Assembly (NCBI GenBank): GCA_033283265.1
Contig: JAWMQN010000001.1
Location: forward strand, 1,922,001-1,986,000
DNA length: 64,000 nucleotides
Direction of reading: 5' to 3'
Source of the DNA: Mangrovimicrobium sp033283265
GTDB lineage: Bacteria > Pseudomonadota > Gammaproteobacteria > Pseudomonadales > Halieaceae
A model generated the notes under the pieces. The model saw only the letters and a program-made list of their open reading frames with translations. It ran no database searches and was not told where the DNA came from. Positions 25,646-34,609 of the stretch are shown piece by piece. The position numbers and the translations under genes are program-made. Numbering within the stretch: position 1 is the first letter of the stretch; each line of letters opens with the position of its first letter.

Positions 25646-26998
25646 TCAGTTCAACAGGCCGGTAATGGTCTTGGAAACGGAGATCGTGCCCTGGTCGAAG
25701 TAGGCCTCGTGGTTTTCTTCGATGCGGTCGAGGTCGTAAAGGTAGTTGACCATCATCCCCGCCGACTGCTCGCGCCCCTTGCTGGTGAGATCGGCGCCCC
25801 AGTGCAGGCGATGCAGGCGTGCACCGTTGCCGAGGTGGAAGCGGGCCACCGGGTCCTTCGCCAGCGTGCCGGACTTTTCCTCGACCAGGTAGTGGGCGCA
25901 GAGTTTCATCAGCGCCTCCTTGGTTTCGGACTCGACGACCTTGCCCACCGGTGCGCGCGCTTTCGCCACCATCGAAGCAGGCACCATCTCTTCGAGATTC
26001 TCGGCCTTGTCCAGCCAGCGCCGGAAACCGGGGATCGGCGACAGGGTGACGAACTGCTTCAGCCAGGGCATTTCCTGCTTCAGCTCGTTGACCACGCTCT
26101 TGATCAGGAAGTTGCCGAAAGATACCCCGGCGAGGCCGCGGTGACAGTTGCTGATCGAGTAGAACACCACCGTGTTGGCCTTGTTACTGGGCAACATGTC
26201 GCGGCTTTGATCCAGCAGCGGCGCGATGGCGCCGGGCACCTTGTCGGTCAGAGCGACCTCGACGAATACCAGCGGGTCGTGCTCCATCGCCGGGTGGAAG
26301 AAGGCGAAGCAGCGGCGGTCGTCGCGCAGGCGGCTGCGCAGGTCGTCCCAGCCGTTGATCTCGTGGACCGCCTCGTAGGCGATGATTTTTTCCAGCTCCA
26401 GGGCCGGCGCGCCCCAGTCGATATGGCGCAGCTCGAGAAAGCCCTTGTTGAACCAGGAGACAAAGAGCTGGCGCAGATCGTGGGAGACCTGCTTCAGCTC
26501 GGGGTGATCCTGCTCCAGGTCGAGCATCTGCTCGCGCATCTTGACCAGGATACCGGTGCCGCCGGGGGCCATGTTCAGGCGGCGGAAGAGCTTCTGCCGC
26601 GGGGACTCCATGGCCTTGCTGAGATTCTGGAAGTGCTTGCGCGAGGGGTCGCCGGCGTAGGCGGTGGCAGCCGCGCGGACTTCCGCGGTATCCGGCTCGT
26701 AGTCCTTGGCCAGGCCGCGGAAAAACGCCAGCCGGTCTTCCTTGCTCGCTTCCTGGTACTTGGTGAGGATGTCCCGCGCCAGGGCCAGGCCGGAAGCCTC
26801 GCCGCGGTGGTGCAGCAACTCCCGGCACTCCTCGAGCAGGGCTTTCTCGGTGGCGAGGCCGGGCGAGCTGATCAACCCGCGGCGGTTGAGGATGATCCTG
26901 CCGACGTCCATGACCGAACCGAGAATGCGCGCCAGCGGGCGCGGATTGGCGGCCGGGATATCGTCCTGATTTTCGGGCAGGCTTTGTTCACTACTCAT
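25646..26998 (-). CDS. malonyl-CoA decarboxylase
   Basis: I choose ATG 26998 (MSSEQSLPEN), with GAGG 8 bases upstream, over a longer frame from 27076; this gives 450 residues. The family core is clear: an N-terminal helical domain (KYQEASKEDRLAFFRGLAKDY), then WFNKGFLELRHIDWGAPA, FYSISNCHRGLAGVSFGNFLIK (catalytic domain near 290-315) and the C-terminal FHLGNGARLHRLHWGADL with the catalytic His. It decarboxylates malonyl-CoA to acetyl-CoA, which matters for malonate use or control of fatty-acid synthesis. No malonyl-CoA synthetase or transporter sits beside it. Confidence 0.92.
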   Translation of the reverse strand: MSSEQSLPENQDDIPAANPRPLARILGSVMDVGRIILNRRGLISSPGLATEKALLEECRELLHHRGEASGLALARDILTKYQEASKEDRLAFFRGLAKDYEPDTAEVRAAATAYAGDPSRKHFQNLSKAMESPRQKLFRRLNMAPGGTGILVKMREQMLDLEQDHPELKQVSHDLRQLFVSWFNKGFLELRHIDWGAPALELEKIIAYEAVHEINGWDDLRSRLRDDRRCFAFFHPAMEHDPLVFVEVALTDKVPGAIAPLLDQSRDMLPSNKANTVVFYSISNCHRGLAGVSFGNFLIKSVVNELKQEMPWLKQFVTLSPIPGFRRWLDKAENLEEMVPASMVAKARAPVGKVVESETKEALMKLCAHYLVEEKSGTLAKDPVARFHLGNGARLHRLHWGADLTSKGREQSAGMMVNYLYDLDRIEENHEAYFDQGTISVSKTITGLLN

Positions 26999-27105
26999 TG
27001 GGGAAACCTCTACGGGGTTCGGGTTACAGCTAAATCGGGGGTTAACGATCATCCGGTTTATACCCTGTGGCGTCAACTGCCCCGGTGGGCCGGCAGAGCA
27101 CTGCC

Positions 27106-27131
27106 GGGGTCAGAGTCGTGACTCTGACCCC
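27106..27131. repeat. perfect palindrome GGGGTCAGAGTC/GACTCTGACCCC (REP-like)
   Basis: There are two 12-base arms separated by GT. A second hairpin, CCGGCAG AGCA CTGCCGG, lies directly before it at 27090-27107. The pair sits between the divergent decarboxylase and rep genes. The GTCAGAGTC palindrome resembles short repeats mobilised by REP-associated tyrosine transposases; none is encoded in this window. Confidence 0.6.
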
Positions 27132-27181
27132 TCTCGTCCCGTACACTGCGCGGCTGTTGTCCCTTCATCAGTTGTACACCC

Positions 27182-29179
27182 GTGAGCGAACTCAATCCCC
27201 GGCAGCGCGAAGCTGTCCGCTATATCGACGGCCCCCTGCTGGTGCTGGCCGGCGCCGGTTCCGGCAAGACCAGCGTGATCACCCGCAAGATCGCCTACCT
27301 GGTGCAGACCTGCGGCATCAGCGCCGGGCGCATCGCCGCGGTGACCTTCACCAACAAGGCCGCCCGGGAGATGAAGGAGCGCGTCGGCAGGCTGCTCGGA
27401 TCGGGCAGCTCCGAGGGCCTGACCGTCAGTACCTTTCACCAGTTGGGCCTGAACATCATCCGCCGCGAGCGCAGGGAACTGGGCTTGAAGGCCGGCTTTT
27501 CCATCTTCGACAACCAGGACAGCCAGGCGCTGATCCGCGACCTGCTGATCCAGGAGCACGGTTCCGATGGCGACAAGGCCGCCGAGATCGCCAACAAAAT
27601 ATCGCAGTGGAAGAACGACCGGGTCCTGCCCGAGCAGGCGGTCGGCCTGGCCGGCGGACCGGCGGAGATGCTCTGCGCCCAGGCCTACCTGCGCTACCAG
27701 CGGGCGCTCAAAGCCTACAACGCCCTCGACTTCGACGACCTGATCCTGCTGCCCACCCTGCTGTTCGAGGACAAGCCCGAGGTGCTCGAGCGCTGGCAGG
27801 AGAAAATCCACTACCTGCTGGTCGACGAGTACCAGGACACCAACACCAGCCAGTACCTGCTGGTGAAGCAATTGATCGGCCTGCGCGGCGGCCTCACCGT
27901 GGTCGGCGACGACGACCAGTCGATCTACGCCTGGCGCGGCGCCCGGCCGGAGAACCTGGCCCAGCTGCAGCAGGATTTCCCCGGCCTGCGCATCGTCAAG
28001 CTGGAGCAGAACTACCGCTCCACCGGGCGCATCCTGCGCGCCGCCAACACCCTGATCGCCAACAATCCCCACGTCTTCGACAAGCAGTTATGGAGTGAAC
28101 TCGGCCCCGGCGAGCCGCTGCGCATGATCCAGTGCGCCGACGAGCAGGACGAGGTAGAGCAGGTGGTGGCGGAGATCTTCGACCACCGGCTGCGCAAGTC
28201 GGGCCGCTTCGGCGACTACGCCATCCTCTACCGCGGCAACCACCAGGCGCGGCTGCTGGAACTGGCCCTGCAGCGCCAGCAGGTGCCCTACCACCTCTCC
28301 GGCGGCACCTCCTTCTTCGCCCGCAACGAGGTCAAGGACGTCATGTCCTACCTGCGCCTGCTGCTCAACGAGGGCGACGACAACGCCTTCCTGCGCATCG
28401 CCAACGTGCCCCGGCGCAAGCTCGGCACCGCCACCCTGGAAGCCCTCGGCGAATTCGCCACCGAGAGCCACTGCAGCCTGCTCGAGGCCATCGGCCGCAT
28501 CCCGTCCGAGCGCATCAACGAGGGCGGCCTGAAACGCCTGCGGGAATTCCGCCTCTGGCTCGACGGCCTGCGCCGGGCAGTGGAAGGCGGCGACGGCATC
28601 AGCGCCGTGCGCCGCCTGATCCGCGACATCGACTACCACGACTGGCTGCGCTCGCAGAGTTCCAGCGACGACGTCGCCGACCGGCGCATGGCCAATGTCG
28701 ACTTCCTCGTCGACGGCCTGCAGCGGGTCATGACCGAGGACGAGTGCACGCTGGACGAGGCCATCGCCCGCATGGTCCTGCGCGACCTGCTGGAGCAGCA
28801 GGACGAGGAGGAAAAGGGCCCCGACAGTGTCCAGCTGATGACCCTGCACGCCTCCAAGGGGCTGGAATTCCCCCATGTCTTCCTCATCGGCATGGAGGAA
28901 AACTTCCTGCCCCACCGCAGCAGTATCGAGGAGGGCAATGTCGAGGAGGAGCGCCGCCTGGCCTATGTCGGCATCACCCGCGCCCGCCAGACGCTGACCA
29001 TGACCATGGCCCGCAAGCGGCGCCAGTTCGGCGAGGAGGTGCCCTGCGAGCCGAGCCGTTTCCTCGACGAGCTGCCGCAGGAAGACCTGCGCTGGCAGGG
29101 GCGCGAGGATGACGACCCGGAGGACAATACCAGGCGCGGGCAGGAAACTCTGGCCGGCTTGCGGGATTTGTTTGGTTGA
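27182..29179 (+). CDS. rep: ATP-dependent DNA helicase Rep
   Basis: A 665-residue superfamily 1A helicase starting at GTG. All motifs are present: Q-motif LNPRQREAV, Walker A VLAGAGSGKTSVIT near 20, Ia VTFTNKAAREMKER, Walker B LLVDEYQDTN near 215, III VVGDDDQSIYAWRGA, IV LEQNYRST, V MTLHASKGLEFPHVFLIG near 555 and VI EERRLAYVGITRARQ. The length and the start NPRQREAVRYIDGPLLVLAGAG agree with Rep rather than UvrD (about 720). It unwinds DNA 3'-5' and helps replication forks pass bound proteins. It ends converging on the RND permease, with a repeat-rich gap between. Confidence 0.93.
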   Translation: MSELNPRQREAVRYIDGPLLVLAGAGSGKTSVITRKIAYLVQTCGISAGRIAAVTFTNKAAREMKERVGRLLGSGSSEGLTVSTFHQLGLNIIRRERRELGLKAGFSIFDNQDSQALIRDLLIQEHGSDGDKAAEIANKISQWKNDRVLPEQAVGLAGGPAEMLCAQAYLRYQRALKAYNALDFDDLILLPTLLFEDKPEVLERWQEKIHYLLVDEYQDTNTSQYLLVKQLIGLRGGLTVVGDDDQSIYAWRGARPENLAQLQQDFPGLRIVKLEQNYRSTGRILRAANTLIANNPHVFDKQLWSELGPGEPLRMIQCADEQDEVEQVVAEIFDHRLRKSGRFGDYAILYRGNHQARLLELALQRQQVPYHLSGGTSFFARNEVKDVMSYLRLLLNEGDDNAFLRIANVPRRKLGTATLEALGEFATESHCSLLEAIGRIPSERINEGGLKRLREFRLWLDGLRRAVEGGDGISAVRRLIRDIDYHDWLRSQSSSDDVADRRMANVDFLVDGLQRVMTEDECTLDEAIARMVLRDLLEQQDEEEKGPDSVQLMTLHASKGLEFPHVFLIGMEENFLPHRSSIEEGNVEEERRLAYVGITRARQTLTMTMARKRRQFGEEVPCEPSRFLDELPQEDLRWQGREDDDPEDNTRRGQETLAGLRDLFG

Positions 29180-29266
29180 TGGGCTGTTGTTCGCGCCGGG
29201 ACCTTTGTCCCGGGGCGACTTCGAGAGCGTATAGTCCCGCGCCATTTCCGGGGAGGCTTCGTTCTC

Positions 29267-29342
29267 GCATCCACCCGTGCATTCTCCACGCTCCTCCGAA
29301 AGCGTTTATAGTCGTCGCTTGGGAGAATGCACGGGTGGATGC
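29267..29342 (+). repeat. arm-variable palindromic element, family II copy A
   Basis: Perfect 21-base inverted arms lie at 29267-29287 and 29322-29342, around a 34-base centre at 29288-29321. The centre contains ACGCT/AGCGT pairing and GAAAGCGTTTATAGTCGTC. Sixteen of these 19 centre bases recur in copy B, on the opposite strand, while the arms of A and B are unrelated. Confidence 0.85.
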
Positions 29343-29437
29343 TGGGATTGAGCGAACGTCGGACCCGCTACTCACGTAACTACAGTAAAAGGTCTCGGTG
29401 AGAGAATCTCGCCTGGCTGGCCTCCGGAACGGCGTCA

Positions 29438-29513
29438 GCAAGTACAGGCAATTGTCCCTCGCGGCGAATATAAACGCTTTCTGAGCAAGCGAGGGACAAT
29501 TGCCTGTACTTGC
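29438..29513 (-). repeat. arm-variable palindromic element, family II copy B
   Basis: Perfect 25-base inverted arms lie at 29438-29462 and 29489-29513, with a 26-base centre. Read on the minus strand, the centre has GAAAGCGTTTATATTCGCC, matching the centre of copy A at 16 of 19 bases. The arm sequence (including CAATTGTCCCTCGC) is unrelated to that of copy A. Confidence 0.85.
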
Positions 29514-29577
29514 GCCTACGAAGCCCCTAAGCCCCCTAAGCCCCTGAACCACGCAGCGTCACCCCATCGCGGAAGAA

Positions 29578-32500
29578 CTACTGCGGCGTCTCCGGCACCT
29601 TCATCCCCAGCCGCCCCTTCACCCGCTCCCGCAGCCCCTGGATAATCGCGTAGAACGCGGGAATAAACAGCGTCCCCACCAGCAGCGCCGCCAGCATGCC
29701 GCCGAAGACCGTCAGGCCCAGGGAGCGTTGCCCCGCCGCGCCGGCGCCGGAAGCCAGCACCAGCGGCAAAATGCCGAGGATGAAGGACAGCGCCGTCATG
29801 CACACCGCGCGAAAGCGCAGGCGCCCGGCATTGCGCGCCGCCTCGAGAACACCCTCGCCGCCCTCCTCCCGGCGGAAGCGGGCGAACTCGACAATCAGGA
29901 TGGCGTTCTTCGCCGCCATGCTGATCAGCAGCACGATACCGATCTGGGCGTAGAGGTTGAGCGCCACGCCGGCGAGGTTGAGGCCGGCCAGCGCGCCGCC
30001 GACGGCCATCGGCACCACCAGGATGATGGCCAGCGGGATCGACCAGCTCTCGTACTGGGCGACCAGGAAGAGATAGATGAACACCAGTGCCAGCAGGTAG
30101 GCGTAGATGGCCGCCTGGCCGGCCTCCAGTTCCTGGAAGGCCATGCCGGTCCAGGCGTAGGAGAAGCCCGGCGGCAGCGCGCTGGCGGCGAGATTCTCCA
30201 GCGCCGCCATGGCCTGGCCGCTGCTGTGGCCGGGGGCCACCTCGGCCTGCACCGAGGCGGCGCGGAACAGGTTGAAGCGGCTCAGCACATCCGGCCCGAG
30301 GATCGGCCGGGTGGTGACCAGGGCGCTCAGCGGCACCATCTCGCCGCTGGTGGATTTCACGTAGAAGCGGTCGAGGTCGTCGAGGTCGGAGCGGAACGGC
30401 GACTCCGCCTGCATGACCACGCGATAGGTCTGGCCGAACTTGTTGAAGTCGTTGATGTACAGCGAGCCCATCTGGGCCTGCAGGGTGGCAAATATCTCGG
30501 TGAGGGAAACCCCGAGGTTCTTGGCTTTCACCCGGTCGACATCGACGAAATACTGCGGCACGTTGGCGCGGAAGGCGCTGAAGACATTGCGCAGCGCCGG
30601 GTCCTGGTTGGCCTCGACGATGAAGTGATTGAGCGCCGTGGCCAGTTCGGTCGGCGAGCGCGCCATGGTGTCCTGCAGCATGATCTCCAGCCCGCCCACG
30701 GCGCCGACACCGGGCACCGCGGGTGGCGCGATGGCGAAGACCGAGGCCTCCGGCACCTCCATGAAAGCCGCGATGTTGGCCCGCTGGGCAACGGAAAATA
30801 CCGACAGCTCCGGCGCGTCGCGCTCGTCCCAGGGCTTGAGCACCACGAACATGGTACCGGCGTTGCTGGCGTGGGCACCGGAGAGGATCGAGAAGCCGGT
30901 CACCGCGGTGACCGATTCCACCGCCGCATCGGCCCGCAGGATCGCCGTCATCTTGTCCATCACCGCCCGGGTCCGGCTCAGCGCAGAGGCGTCGGGCAAC
31001 TGCACGTTGACGAACATGATGCCCTTGTCCTCGGCGGGGACAAACCCGGTGGGGGTGGTGGCAAAGCCGAACAGGGTCGCCCCCATCCAGGCAACAAAGA
31101 CCACGGCAACCAGGCGCAGGCGCCGCAGCAGCCAGCCCACGCCACCATCGTAGCGGCTGGTCACGGTGTTGAATGCACCCTGGAAGCGCTGGAACCAGGC
31201 GGCGTCGTTCTGCTTGCCACCGCGCAGCAGCAGGCTGCACAGCGCGGGGCTCAGGGTCAGGGCGACGAGGGAGGAAAACAGTACCGCCACACAGATCGTC
31301 ACCGCGAACTGGCGGTACATCACCCCGGTGATGCCGGGCAGCAGGGCCACCGGCACGAACACCGCGAGCAGTACCAGGGTGGTGGCGATGATCGCGCCGC
31401 CGACCTCGCGCATGGTGACTTCCGCCGCATCCGCGGGCGACAGCTCCGGATCCTCGTGCAGGTGGCGGTCGCAGTTCTCCACCACCAGGATGGCGTCGTC
31501 GACAACGATGCCGATGGCGAGGATCAGGCCGAACAGGGTGATGGTGTTGATGGTCATGCCCGCCAGCATGAGCACGCTGAAGCTGGCCACCAGCGATACC
31601 GGGATGGCCAGGGTCGGCACCAGCGCGGCGCGCCAGTTGCCGAGGAAGATGAAGGTCACCACGATCACCAGCGCCACAGCCTGGAACAGTGATTCCACCA
31701 CCTGGCTGACCGCGGTCTCCACATAGCGGGTGGTGTCGTAGCCGATGCTGTATTCCATCCCGGCAGGGAAGTCCGCCGCCAGTTTCGCCACCAGCGCGTC
31801 GACCTCGGCGCCGACCTGCAGCGCGTTGACGTTGGCCATCTGGTAGAGCGCCAGGTTGACTGCCGGGCGACCGTCGGTCTCGCCGAGGATGTCGTAGCTG
31901 GCCTGGCCCATTTCCACCCGGGCCACGTCGCGCAGGTAAATCGCCGAGCCATCCGGCCGCGCGCGCAGCACGATGCGCTCGAACTCGCCGACGTCCTGCA
32001 GCCGCCCCTGGGTGCGCAGGGTGTACTCGGTCTGCAGCGCCCCCTCGAAGGGCGGCGCGCCGATCTTGCCCGCCGCCACCTGCACGTTCTGCTCGCGCAG
32101 GGCCTGGGAGATATCCTGTACGGAAATTTTCAGCCCCGCCATCTTGTTCGGGTCGAGCCACAGGCGCATGGAGTAGTCCGCCGCACCGAGAATCCGCGCG
32201 TCGGAAATGCCGTCGAGGCGCGCCAGGGCCGGGGCGACGTTGATCTTCACGTAGTTGGAGATGAACTTGTAATCCAGCGACTCGTCCACCGACTGGAAAC
32301 TGAGAATCTTCAGCATGTCCGGCGCGCGCTCGGCGATGGTCAGGCCCACCGCGGTCACCTCCGAGGGCAGCGCCGGCTCGGCCAGTTTCACCCGGTTCTG
32401 CACCCGTACCAGCGCCATGTCCGGGTCGGCGCCGACCCTGAAGGTCGCGGTCAGCGTGTAGCTGCCGTCGTTGGCGCTCTTCGAGCTCATGTAGATCATG

Positions 32501-32724
32501 TCCTCGACGCCGTTGACCGCATCCTCGATGGGCAGGCCGACGGTGGTTTCCACCACCTCGGCGGAGGCGCCCGCGTAGTGCGCCGAGACAATGATGTTGA
32601 CCGGGGAAATCGCCGGGTACTCGTTGATCGGCAGCAGCTTGATGGCCAGTGCCCCGGCCAGGGTGAAGGCAATGGCGATGACCATCGCGAACTTGGGCCG
32701 GCGGATGAAGAAATTACCGTTCAT
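29578..32724 (-). CDS. RND efflux transporter permease (AcrB/HAE1 family)
   Basis: A 1048-residue inner-membrane proton antiporter with 12 helices and two large periplasmic loops. The first helix is KFAMVIAIAFTLAGALAI. The proton-relay pair is in ILAIGIVVDDAILVVEN near residue 405, followed by NCDRHLHEDPELSPADAA. The second half repeats the topology with GIVLLISMAAKNAILIVEFA and ends VGTLFIPAFYAIIQGLRERV. It pumps hydrophobic compounds from periplasm or membrane to the outside, powered by protons, and is co-transcribed with the adaptor gene 15 bases upstream. No outer-membrane factor gene is adjacent, so it probably uses a TolC encoded elsewhere. Confidence 0.94.
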   Translation of the reverse strand: MNGNFFIRRPKFAMVIAIAFTLAGALAIKLLPINEYPAISPVNIIVSAHYAGASAEVVETTVGLPIEDAVNGVEDMIYMSSKSANDGSYTLTATFRVGADPDMALVRVQNRVKLAEPALPSEVTAVGLTIAERAPDMLKILSFQSVDESLDYKFISNYVKINVAPALARLDGISDARILGAADYSMRLWLDPNKMAGLKISVQDISQALREQNVQVAAGKIGAPPFEGALQTEYTLRTQGRLQDVGEFERIVLRARPDGSAIYLRDVARVEMGQASYDILGETDGRPAVNLALYQMANVNALQVGAEVDALVAKLAADFPAGMEYSIGYDTTRYVETAVSQVVESLFQAVALVIVVTFIFLGNWRAALVPTLAIPVSLVASFSVLMLAGMTINTITLFGLILAIGIVVDDAILVVENCDRHLHEDPELSPADAAEVTMREVGGAIIATTLVLLAVFVPVALLPGITGVMYRQFAVTICVAVLFSSLVALTLSPALCSLLLRGGKQNDAAWFQRFQGAFNTVTSRYDGGVGWLLRRLRLVAVVFVAWMGATLFGFATTPTGFVPAEDKGIMFVNVQLPDASALSRTRAVMDKMTAILRADAAVESVTAVTGFSILSGAHASNAGTMFVVLKPWDERDAPELSVFSVAQRANIAAFMEVPEASVFAIAPPAVPGVGAVGGLEIMLQDTMARSPTELATALNHFIVEANQDPALRNVFSAFRANVPQYFVDVDRVKAKNLGVSLTEIFATLQAQMGSLYINDFNKFGQTYRVVMQAESPFRSDLDDLDRFYVKSTSGEMVPLSALVTTRPILGPDVLSRFNLFRAASVQAEVAPGHSSGQAMAALENLAASALPPGFSYAWTGMAFQELEAGQAAIYAYLLALVFIYLFLVAQYESWSIPLAIILVVPMAVGGALAGLNLAGVALNLYAQIGIVLLISMAAKNAILIVEFARFRREEGGEGVLEAARNAGRLRFRAVCMTALSFILGILPLVLASGAGAAGQRSLGLTVFGGMLAALLVGTLFIPAFYAIIQGLRERVKGRLGMKVPETPQ

Positions 32725-32739
32725 GCTGGGCGCTCCCGC

Positions 32740-33867
32740 TCACTCGGCCGGGGCCGATTCCGCGGGGGCGTCTATGCTGCGCACCTGCACCGGCATGCCC
32801 GGGCGCACCTGCTGCAGGCCGCGGACGATCACCCGGTCGTCGGCGCTGATATCGCCCTGCACCAGTACCTTGTCATCCACCCGGATGCCGAGGGTGACAT
32901 TGCGCCGCTCGACGGTACTCTCCGGGGAGATTGCCAGCACATAGCTGCCGAGCTGGTCGACCTGCACCGAGGCCTGGGGCACGAACAGGCCCTCGACCAG
33001 TTGCGGGTTGGCGAGGATGACCCGCACATACTGCCCCGGCATCAGCAGCGCATGCGGGTTGGGAATCAGCGCCCTGGCCTCCAGCGTCCCGGTTTCCGGG
33101 TCGACCCGGTTGGAGCGGTAGTCGATGCGTCCGACCTCCGGGTAGATCAGGCCATTGCTCAACTCCAGCATCACCTCCTGCTTGCTGAGGACATCCTTTT
33201 GCAGGTCCTGGTTGAGGTCGCCATGCAGCGCGGCGACGTAGGCCGACTCGCTGACGGTGAACACCGCGTGGATGGGATCGATGCTGACCAGCGTCGTCAG
33301 GTTGCCCGTCGAGGGGCCGACGAGGTCGCCGACGCTGGCGATACTGCGGCCGGTGCGGCCGGTGATCGGCGCGGTGATGGTGGTGAAGCTGAGATTGACC
33401 TCGGCGCTGGTGACCTGTGCCTGGGCCGACTTGAGGCGGGCATCCGCATCCAGCTTGGCCGCGGTGAGGCTGTCCATCTCGGACTGGGAAATCGCCCCCC
33501 GGGGCAGCAGTTCGCTACCGCGCCTGTAGTTGCGCTCGGCGTTGGCCTGGGTGGCGACCGCCGCCGCCAGCTCCGCCCGGGCGCGGGCCAGCGCGGCGTC
33601 ATACTCGGAGGAGTCGAGGGTAAACAGGACGTCGCCCTCGTGGACCACCTGCCCCTCCTCGAACTGGCGGGTCTGCAGATAACCGGATACCCGCGCCTGG
33701 ATGGCGACGTCGTCACGCGCCCGCAGGCGACCGACATATTCACGCTTGGGCTGGTAGGGCTCTTCATCCACCCCGGCGACAAACACTTCGATGATCCTCG
33801 GTGGCGGTGCCTCCTGGGTGCAGGCGGCCAGGGCCAGCGCGAGGATAAGGATTGAGAGCGTCCGCAT
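32740..33867 (-). CDS. RND efflux periplasmic adaptor lipoprotein (AcrA-like)
   Basis: A 375-residue membrane fusion protein. The signal peptide ends in lipobox LAAC at about residue 15, so it is a lipoprotein. It has the biotinyl-lipoyl-like half motifs (VAIQARVSGYLQTRQFEEGQVV and ITAPITGRTGRS), a central alpha-hairpin (LARARAELAAAVATQANAERNY to DARLKSAQAQVTSAEVNL) and a beta-barrel with the membrane-proximal domain (PQASVQVDQLGSYVL). It links the RND permease to an outer-membrane channel. It is the first gene of a two-gene operon with the permease. Confidence 0.93.
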   Translation of the reverse strand: MRTLSILILALALAACTQEAPPPRIIEVFVAGVDEEPYQPKREYVGRLRARDDVAIQARVSGYLQTRQFEEGQVVHEGDVLFTLDSSEYDAALARARAELAAAVATQANAERNYRRGSELLPRGAISQSEMDSLTAAKLDADARLKSAQAQVTSAEVNLSFTTITAPITGRTGRSIASVGDLVGPSTGNLTTLVSIDPIHAVFTVSESAYVAALHGDLNQDLQKDVLSKQEVMLELSNGLIYPEVGRIDYRSNRVDPETGTLEARALIPNPHALLMPGQYVRVILANPQLVEGLFVPQASVQVDQLGSYVLAISPESTVERRNVTLGIRVDDKVLVQGDISADDRVIVRGLQQVRPGMPVQVRSIDAPAESAPAE

Positions 33868-33983
33868 GGTGGTCGGCCTTTTCCAGCAGTAGCTGGTGAA
33901 GTGTAACAGGGAATGCCGGCCCGGCGGCGGGCGGCACCGCGCCCATCCGTGGCCTCCAAAGCAACGCGTTACGTCCCTGTAAA

Positions 33984-34014
33984 CAAAAAAGCCGCGGCGT
34001 GTTGCGGCCGCGGC
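33984..34014 (-). terminator. rho-independent terminator of the cytochrome c5 gene
   Basis: On the minus strand, GCCGCGGC and its complement form a GC-rich 8-base stem with a short loop, followed directly by TTTTTTG. It lies 20 bases after the cytochrome stop codon and before the adaptor gene. Confidence 0.85.
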
Positions 34015-34033
34015 TCGCTGGATCGGGCTGGGC

Positions 34034-34459
34034 TTACTGGCTGTTCTCTACCATGTAGTCGACCGCGGCGATCACTTCCTCGTCGGAGCAGCTCATGCAG
34101 CCGCCCTTGGCGATCATGCCGGTACCGGGCACACCGCCGATGCCGTGCTGGTGCAGGGTCTCCATGCCCTTGGCGATACGATCCGCCCAGGCGGCCACAT
34201 CACCCAGCTTGGGCGCACCGCCGGCGCCGGTGGAGTGGCAGGCCATGCAGGCGGAGTCGAAGACCTCCTTGCCGGAGCGCGGGCCACTGGCCGCGGCCGC
34301 AGTGGCGCCACCGCAGCTGGAGTCGCCCTGCAGGCAGACTTCACCCACGGGCTTGATGCGCTCCTCGATATCAGCGCGCTGGGCGTCAGACAGTTCGACG
34401 GCGCTGGCAGTGAACGCGACAAGCAGGGCGGCCAGAGCAATAGCAATTCGGTTCATCAC
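34034..34459 (-). CDS. cytochrome c5 family protein
   Basis: A 141-residue periplasmic monoheme cytochrome. The signal peptide is ALAALLVAFTASAVE (cleavage near 20). The heme-binding CXXCH is CMACH in VFDSACMACHSTGAGGAPKLGD near residue 75. The axial Met is in GTGMIAKGGCMSCSDEE, where the extra CMSC pair forms the disulfide typical of cytochrome c5. An additional Cys pair in CLQGDSSCGG precedes the heme domain. It carries electrons in the periplasm. It is a single-gene unit with its own terminator. Confidence 0.9.
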   Translation of the reverse strand: MMNRIAIALAALLVAFTASAVELSDAQRADIEERIKPVGEVCLQGDSSCGGATAAAASGPRSGKEVFDSACMACHSTGAGGAPKLGDVAAWADRIAKGMETLHQHGIGGVPGTGMIAKGGCMSCSDEEVIAAVDYMVENSQ

Positions 34460-34609
34460 GGAGATCCTTTACGAGTTCGGCGCGCATTATAGCCACTTAT
34501 GTTGTGAGGGAAAACACAGGCGACCGAATAGCCGGCGACTTTCACTAGCGACATCCGCACAATGCGCTAGTATTCCCCGACTGCCTGTCGTCCGGTCCAG
34601 GAAAGCCCT

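Larger units (their letters stand above)
29180..29577. other. 398-base convergent gap carrying two arm-variable palindromes
   Basis: This lies between the 3' ends of rep and the RND permease gene. It holds the inverted-repeat elements at 29267-29342 and 29438-29513. The 95 bases between them show no gene. The elements could also act as bidirectional terminators, but neither has a T-tract. Confidence 0.6.
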
